DNA from: Phylloscopus collybita
Taxonomy: Eukaryota > Chordata > Aves > Passeriformes > Phylloscopidae
Assembly (NCBI GenBank): GCA_027886175.1
Contig: JAJNNQ010000026.1
Span: forward strand, 14,813,501-14,877,500
Direction: 5' to 3'
DNA: 64,000 nucleotides
Shown here: positions 57,616 to 64,000 of the stretch, one piece after another
Layout: each line of letters starts with the position of its first letter
Numbering within the stretch: the first letter of the stretch is position 1
Program-made: the position numbers and the translations under genes
The notes under the pieces: model-generated
The model's database searches: none
Told to the model about the DNA's origin: nothing
The model's input: only the letters and a program-made list of their open reading frames with translations

Positions 57616-60600
57616 GTAGACAGTTCAAATGTAAAGCAATCCTCATCAGGTAAAACATTTCAATTGTCCACCATTTTGGACACACCGTTACTTGAATAAT
57701 TTTCAGATAGCTTGACTCTTCTGCATATTAAAATGATTTTGATAGGAAATATGCTGAAATTAGAGTCTACTTTAAAAAGCACCATAAACAAAGCAGAACT
57801 TGTCTGAATTTTTAGCCATATAGATGGAACCTCATAAACCTGTGAAGAAGGACAAATATTTTCCCCCTCTAATACAAATTCTAGTGTGTCTGAAAGTTTT
57901 ACATCATTACTTTGCATCTCTCCTCTTGGCAAGTGGAAAGCATTGGCTTCAGGAAAAGTCAGAAAATATTGAGAGACAGAGAAGATGGAATTTAGTCACC
58001 TCATTTCCATACATCCCTTGAGACTCTAAGAACAAATAACCAAGAGAGATTTGTAATACTCTTGGAATACTCTTAGTACTTTTGGCAGACCAGCAGTACT
58101 CTTAGAACAAGGTTTGTGCATCATACCTACTTTCTGCAGTACTGATATTAAATTATAATTAAAGAACCAAGAAATAGATCATCACTTTTCAGTACACTTT
58201 TCAGGATGTCATTCTATATTTCTCATTTTTGGGGGGTGAATTTCAGATTCATTGACACTGCATTGTGATCATCTTGGTGTTCCTTGTATTACTGCAACTT
58301 ATGCCTTGTTGTATCATTTTAGATATGACCAGAGAGGCAGGGGCATGAACCATTATTCTGAAGCATTCCCCATGCTTCATTAAGTTACTGTGTATTCTCC
58401 TTTATTGAATTCTGTAATATGCTCCTGTATTTTTATATATGCATATGCATTATGACAAACTGTGTATGGCAATGCCAAGAAATGTCACTAGTGTTAGCTT
58501 GTTAGCCATGACATGTTAACTTTCTGTCCAAAATGATACTGACAAGTCAAGAGCTTCTCTAATTCAGGATATGCCAGCTAGATGGCTTTGTGCCTGTTAC
58601 ATCTCTCAGTAGGAAGCCTGGAGGGATGGGGGTGAAATTAATGCCAGGGCATGTGGTATTTAAAAGCAACACAGTTATTCCATCACCCCATCCACTGACA
58701 GTGAAATCTATGAATTATTTGCAGCCTTTATGAATAGCCACTTGAAATATCTCTGGAGGTTTCTACCATAAGGCTGCCTATTACTCTTATTTAGTTCCTA
58801 AGACATCAATTAAGCTTGATAAAGCAGAAAAAATGAATGTCACATTTGGTATACTTCTGGCTGACTGCATTGATTTTTGGCTTCTGAACAGATTCAATTA
58901 TATGGTGTAATTCAAGCTTGTCATGGTTATAATTTTGTTGGATCTCCTCCTCCAATAACTTCTCCATTTTCTAATTTCCTATGGGAGATTAAAGGTCACT
59001 GTAAAGGCTACATTTTAAAAATAGTTGGGCATTAGATTTGTTAAGAACACTTAGTAAAATAATGAGTTTAGTAAATGCTCTTACACACAGTAGTCAAAAA
59101 TCTGGAAATGTTTGAAACAGCAGGTCTCCAAGACACCTTCACTGCTGGAGAACATTGTGGCTTTAAACAGCAATCTGTCATCATTTTATGGAAATCCAGG
59201 CTTGGAATTAATGATGTTCAAGGTTTTATTCTCCTTTCATATCTTTGATGTGTGGATATGTCTTTATGTATACTCTGCTGATATTCAAGATTTTTCCTTT
59301 GTGACCATTCTCCACCTGCCTCTTACATTACAAATAATTTCAGATACTGCATATTAAAGATGAAGCAAGAAATGAAGCATAATTATTTACCTTAAGGTAC
59401 TATCACTCAATGCACTTTACTATTCTAGTGATGCTATCTTTGATATGGAAACACTGACATGATTCCAAGTTTTAATGAGTAATTTCTTGAATCTGGGGAC
59501 CACTAATAGAGTTCCTATATCTTATCCAGCTCTATAGGCCAAAGTCTTCAAAACAGTCATTTTTTTTTCTGGTTGTCAAGTAAAATAGTAAAGTGCTGTT
59601 TCCTGTCAAATTAATAACATCATAAATAGGCAGTGAAAAAAGGACCTATATTTTTCTGAGAAGGAAAAAAGTCTGAACTTTTATTTATAGTTAAAACATG
59701 AATAAATATGATTTTTTGCTTCTTTTGTTATGATGCTGGTGATTGTGGTCCAGGAAGAAAAAGTATAGGCAAGGATTCAGTGATATGTTTTCTTTCCAGT
59801 GAGAGCAATTAGCATAATAATATTGTATGCTTGACAAAGAATTCCTTACTCATATTTCTGTTTCATTTTTTCTTGTTTCTTTTCAATTTGTTTAAAATTT
59901 TGGGGGACAAAAACTTCAGGGGGTCATTGTACTGAATGTTCTATATCTTTTTTTGTTTTACCTTTGTTGAAAAAAAAAGCCCAAAAAACACAAAGATGAG
60001 AAGAAAATCAATCTCATTCTGCCGGACTAACTTTATTCCTTAAAATTCTTATGTCAAGTAAACACTTATTAAGTCAGTATATAAACAAGACTTTGCTACA
60101 CTATAGACTTCAGTTTGATTTACTAAGCCATAATGAACTATTTGAAAAACTGTGCTGAAACGAGAACATTCAAAGAAACACAAATTATTTCAGTGAAAAG
60201 AAACATCCACAACAAAACCAAAAGTAGAGTAGCATAATTGTCTGAACCTGGAATTTGTGTTTAATGCCAGTCCAATGTAAAAATTAACTTATCAACTCAT
60301 TCCACATTCTCAGCTGTCTTGGCTGTAACCAAGTGGAAAGCCTTCCTCCAAGGCTCATCCATTGCCTCCTTATTTTCATGTAAGTAAAGATTTCAGAGTT
60401 ACCCATGACTGAAGATTTATGTTGGGCAGGAGTGAGAAGGGGAAGCACAAAGCTTTTAAGTAGCCAGCTGGCTAGAGAGTGATAAATTTCTCCTTTGCCA
60501 GAGAATTCCCTCCTCTGTTAGAAAATGGATCTGTGAGCTTTCTCTGGCACTTGAACAGCTTAACCTCATCATCCAGTGAAAGACCTGGATGCCAAACCTT

Positions 60601-60651
60601 TACTGAGAGACAGGAAGAGACACAGACCAGGTGACAGCAGAAGAAATACTT
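57616..60651. other. Unique non-coding stretch
   Basis: No gene was seen. A decayed 'actcttagaac'-type repetition occurs at about 58052-58110. The part at 58540-58990 is non-repetitive and mixed in composition with several ATTAA/TTAAG words, a possible conserved non-coding region, unproven. Confidence 0.5.
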
Positions 60652-60665
60652 CCACCAGAGGGGGC
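60652..60665 (+). promoter_or_regulatory. CTCF-like motif
   Basis: ccaccagagggggc resembles the vertebrate CTCF core CCASYAGRKGGC with one mismatch (G instead of C at core position 12). Only the motif is seen; binding is inference. Confidence 0.25.
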
Positions 60666-60899
60666 CTGTGCTGGTTAGGACTGTGCTTTCCAGAAAAAAA
60701 AGTGTTTTAAGGGAGTTATGAAAACTGTGAGTGACATAAGAAGTGTGAACATGGATCAGTTTTATAGTGTTTTCTTTTTTTTTTTTCGATACATTTGCAA
60801 TTAAAAATAGTCAAAGAAGGTGATTTTTTATGCAATGGAATTTGATGCTGTAGGGCACAGGAGATATAGCATTCACTGTCAGACATTGCCAAAGGCAGA
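60666..60899. other. Spacer with short T run
   Basis: A 12-base T run lies at 60775-60786. No gene or known repeat. Confidence 0.5.
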
Positions 60900-60985
60900 A
60901 AACCACAGAACTGTAGAATATAATGAGGTGGAAGGAACCCATCAGAACAGTCCAGCTCCTGCTTGGAGTCTCAATATAACTCATT
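60900..60985 (-). mobile_element. Short, decayed CR1 3' fragment, minus strand
   Basis: About 85 bp resemble the antisense CR1 start: 'accacagaactgtagaata', 'aggtggaaggaaccca' and 'gtccagctcctgc'. It is the most degraded CR1 in the window, and its limits are approximate. Overlapping antiparallel frames (113 and 74 codons) crossing it have no domain. Confidence 0.7.
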
Positions 60986-61439
60986 ATGGGGGTTCTTATA
61001 ATCATGAACAGGTTTACTACCTCCAAAATACAAGGAAATGGTGAACTGTATCTTAGATAGTTTGCTGAATATGTACTTATTTCTTTTGCACAGGTTGCAT
61101 AAGAGGAATCCATAGTAAGGGCTATGATTCTGACCAGGTGATACTCGTACATTTCTTAACTACCATATTGACTTCCTTGAGTGGCAGTAAATAGTTTTTG
61201 CAAGCTATTGGTGCATTAGGAGAACCCTAGAAAACAGCAAATCCACAGGTGAAAAGGCCTTACAAAGACTTTACTTGCTTGGGCAAGCCTCCCACTTTAA
61301 ATCCTGCAACACTTTGCAGTAATGTTACATGATTGACTTCAGTTAATGGGGCTGTTTCTTAGGAAGGTCTTTACAGCCAATTCTGAAGACTAATTGAGTT
61401 AGGACAACTTCTTCTGGGTTCATTTACAGTATGCTCCTT
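60986..61439. other. Unique non-coding stretch
   Basis: No gene or repeat was recognised. Confidence 0.5.
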
Positions 61440-61860
61440 GGGATTGTCCCTTTGGCCACAGCTCCCTCACAACAGATTGTCGAGTGTAGCGGATTATGTA
61501 ACAGCAAATCACCCGTGTTCTTGGGTTGTGTTGTCTGCCCTTGTTTCATTAAAATAAATCTTGATTAATAAGGCTATTTTAATGAAAAGTATTTAGATAG
61601 CATGGAATCCATTTGCTTAAGAGGCTTTGATGGTGTAGGCTGAGCCTAATGAAAACCATATTAGTCCTAGCAGAGCAGCACAGGCGACACTTCAATGCAA
61701 GTATTTTGTTCCATATTGTGGGTTTGTGGGAAAAATCTTATGGGATTAGCTGGCAGATAAAAAAGGTTAATCTTTTAATTTTAAGGTGTAATAATTAATT
61801 GTTTTAACTGGAGGTCAATTAATGTTATTGAATCTAACTAGTTCCTTATCCAGGGAATTT
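61440..61860. other. Candidate conserved non-coding element, TAAT-rich
   Basis: A repeat-free block holds about a dozen TAAT/ATTA cores, including 'tgattaataagg', 'aataattaattg' and 'tcaattaatg', plus a GGATTA (OTX/PITX-type) word in 'tgggattagc'. Density of homeodomain cores without microsatellite structure resembles developmental enhancers of gene deserts. This is inference from composition; conservation was not tested. Confidence 0.3.
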
Positions 61861-64000
61861 AATATAATCCAGAAAGAGCATGAAAAAGGGGAAGATGTTT
61901 CCCCCTTATACTTTTTCTTGTACTAGAACTAAGCTATCTTTTAAAATCGACCTCCAGTGGATTTTAAAGAAAAAAAAAACAAAACAAACCAAAACTGTTT
62001 TTCATACAAGACACAATTGAATAATGGAGCTTGTTGCTACAAAATATTTTGGCTACCAATAATGCAAACTGTAATAAATAAGAGAAGTTCAAGCGAACTT
62101 TGTCTGTTTGAGGTTGTTAAATATTGTGATCCAGCTGCAATCACAAATTACAGAAAGTGAAATGATGTTGTAGGGTAGGGTCACTTTATCCTTTTCCTGC
62201 TTCTTCTTACCTTCCTGCCTTTAGCACTGCTGATGGTTTCCATCATAGACAAAATAGCAGGCTAAATTAATTTGGTGGCTGACAATTCGATGATAATATT
62301 TTCACATTTTTATTCAAGTTTTAATCCCTTATAATCATAACACTGGAGTACCACATGGTTCTATTGTCTTTTTTGTGTTGACTGACACACAGCTCTGGGA
62401 CGGAATTCAAGGAGCCCTTTCATGACTGATAGTGCTTCTACTGTAGGGTGATTTTCTCTGCTCCTCCTTTCCCTCTCCCTGATCCCACATGATCCTGAAC
62501 CAGCTCCCTGGAGTATACATGGCCACATTGTCAGTTAGGTCACCTCACATACTTGTTTCAAAAAAAATTTTTTTCCTACCCTGCAGATAAATTTTCAGAA
62601 AAACTACTGAGATGATCTGATTTGCAGTACAGTGACACAAACTTCAAGGCTGATGAAGAGGGTAATGGGGGCAATCTTTTCACATACTGTCAATCTTTAA
62701 AACATATTTCCCTTAAAATATATATTTACTACTTTTTCGTTGTTGTTGTTGTTCCTATTCTTTTCAGTCTCATCTAAGAAAGGAATACCACTTACACTGG
62801 AATTCTCAGTTGTGTGTGTTCTGTCTGGAGTCTTGTCTTCAGTAGATTTTACAGTTTCGTCAACAGTTTTTTTAACACAAGACAGAGTTTTCATTTCTTG
62901 TGACTAAATTTTTACATACAATTTCCAGATCTAGAGTCTGTCTGAAGTACACTTCAAAATAGTGTCGTCAAGAGAATGTCTGCAATCAGCACATTTCATA
63001 TGTTAGTATTCCGTTTGTGAATGTGATATGATGGTATTGTCAATAAATGATAAACTGTCTGTTACAGCTAATCATGTTGTTTCATCTGATTCTTTGAATA
63101 TTCTTAACTTCAACATTCGGTTGTCTTTTCCTCTAATGGCTTACCAATACCCCAAAGTAATACTATAAAATGCATTTATTTCCTAATATTTTAATGCAAT
63201 TCAATTACTATTTAGTGTAGATAGGAGCAATGAAATATGGAGTTCAGTGCATTTACTTCTATCTGAAAGTTTCTCTAACATCACTTTTTCTGTCATTGCT
63301 TTGGATTGTATACTTTTGTCCATTTTGAAAAGGATAACTACTTCCCTTTCAGGTTGGTAGTTTGTTTATTTTCCAACAAAATTCAGTACACATCAGAACA
63401 ATGACTTGTTCCATCATTGTGTCACCATTCTTCTCTGTGGTGTGTGTACAGAGCTGGTATTTCAGACTCTGTGAAGTAATCTAAGGCACTTTTTCACCTT
63501 GGATACCTATCTTGACTTGCTCAGAACAGCCTGGACTGCTGCCTGTGCATCCCTAGTGACACAGTGGTCAGGTTGCTCTCTGGGCTCTGGACACTACACT
63601 GTCATGTGGACAACTGCTTGAGCACATGAAAGGTCTCGTAGGTTAGAAAGGAGACTTTTCATACTGCAAAAGCACCTGAAGTCCAAGTAGGATGTCCTAG
63701 ATGATCCCTAAGAACATTATATACATGTTTGGAGTAAATGATATTTCTTTCTGTGTCATGCTCCCATTCTCCACACATCATATACTTTCAAATCTGTTTA
63801 TGTCTCCTCCTGTTAACTCAGTAATTGCTGAATACTTCATATGGTTGTCAGACCAAACACTTAGAGATGCAAGCAAGCAGGTGAAAGAACCTGGAATGAA
63901 GGAAGGGAGGGGCAACAATCAGAAGCATTTTCTTTGCTTATCCTCCTTTTCTTTAGAATGGGTTCTGTCTTACCTTTGAGTGGTGCTTACTGGAAGAACT
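61861..64000. other. Unique stretch to the window end
   Basis: No gene was seen. An A-rich patch lies at 61968-61994, an A8T7 tract at 62560-62574 and (GTT)n at 62739-62753. A 92-codon frame at 63701-63979 shows no domain and is treated as chance. Confidence 0.5.

Noticed and set aside
1..64000. tRNA genes, CRISPR arrays, operons, bacterial-type terminators
   Set aside because: No B-box/cloverleaf candidate, no regularly spaced identical repeats and no compact coding were seen. The sequence is vertebrate nuclear DNA.

Overview
The window looks like nuclear DNA from a bird, most likely a neoavian (possibly a songbird), although the species cannot be fixed from sequence alone. Three things point to birds. 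At least nine CR1 non-LTR retrotransposon fragments are present, carrying the short degenerate 3' tails (repeats of the ATTCTATG type) typical of avian CR1. Two LTRs look like avian endogenous retroviral LTRs. There are no Alu-, B1- or L1-like repeats. Base composition is AT-rich and CpG-poor throughout.

No host protein-coding gene, tRNA, rRNA or CpG-island promoter could be supported. The longest ATG-started reading frames are about 100-142 codons. The best of them lie inside retroelements (an LTR at 56.5-57.3 kb, CR1 remains at 36.4-36.7 kb and 51.8-52.1 kb) or look random. The window is therefore best read as intergenic gene desert or the inside of a very large intron.

Layout: 0-5.3 kb is unique AT-rich DNA with a 56-base T run. 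A CR1 3' end lies at 5.3-5.7 kb (+). From 5.7 to 24.6 kb the sequence is unique apart from microsatellites and short tandem duplications. CR1 fragments follow at 24.6 kb (-), 30.1 kb (-), 35.2-36.7 kb (-, with remains of both ORF1 and ORF2), 42.0 kb (+), 51.8-52.5 kb (+), 55.6-56.2 kb (+), 57.5 kb (-) and 60.9 kb (-). An ERVL-like solo LTR sits at about 40.5-41.6 kb. A cleanly bounded solo LTR with inverted termini and a nearly perfect 6-bp target duplication sits at 56.50-57.27 kb. A second giant T run (50 bases) followed by G/T-rich low-complexity sequence is at 46.9-47.2 kb.

Unique segments that might be functional are an unusually open, GC-richer block at 47.6-47.9 kb, a TAAT-rich block at about 61.44-61.86 kb that resembles a developmental enhancer, an intact CRE octamer at 9.27 kb and a CTCF-like site at 60.65 kb. 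All are inferences needing conservation or chromatin data. I found no convincing undescribed multi-gene system here. The most interesting items are the U3 tandem duplication in the solo LTR, the internally deleted CR1, and the candidate conserved blocks.
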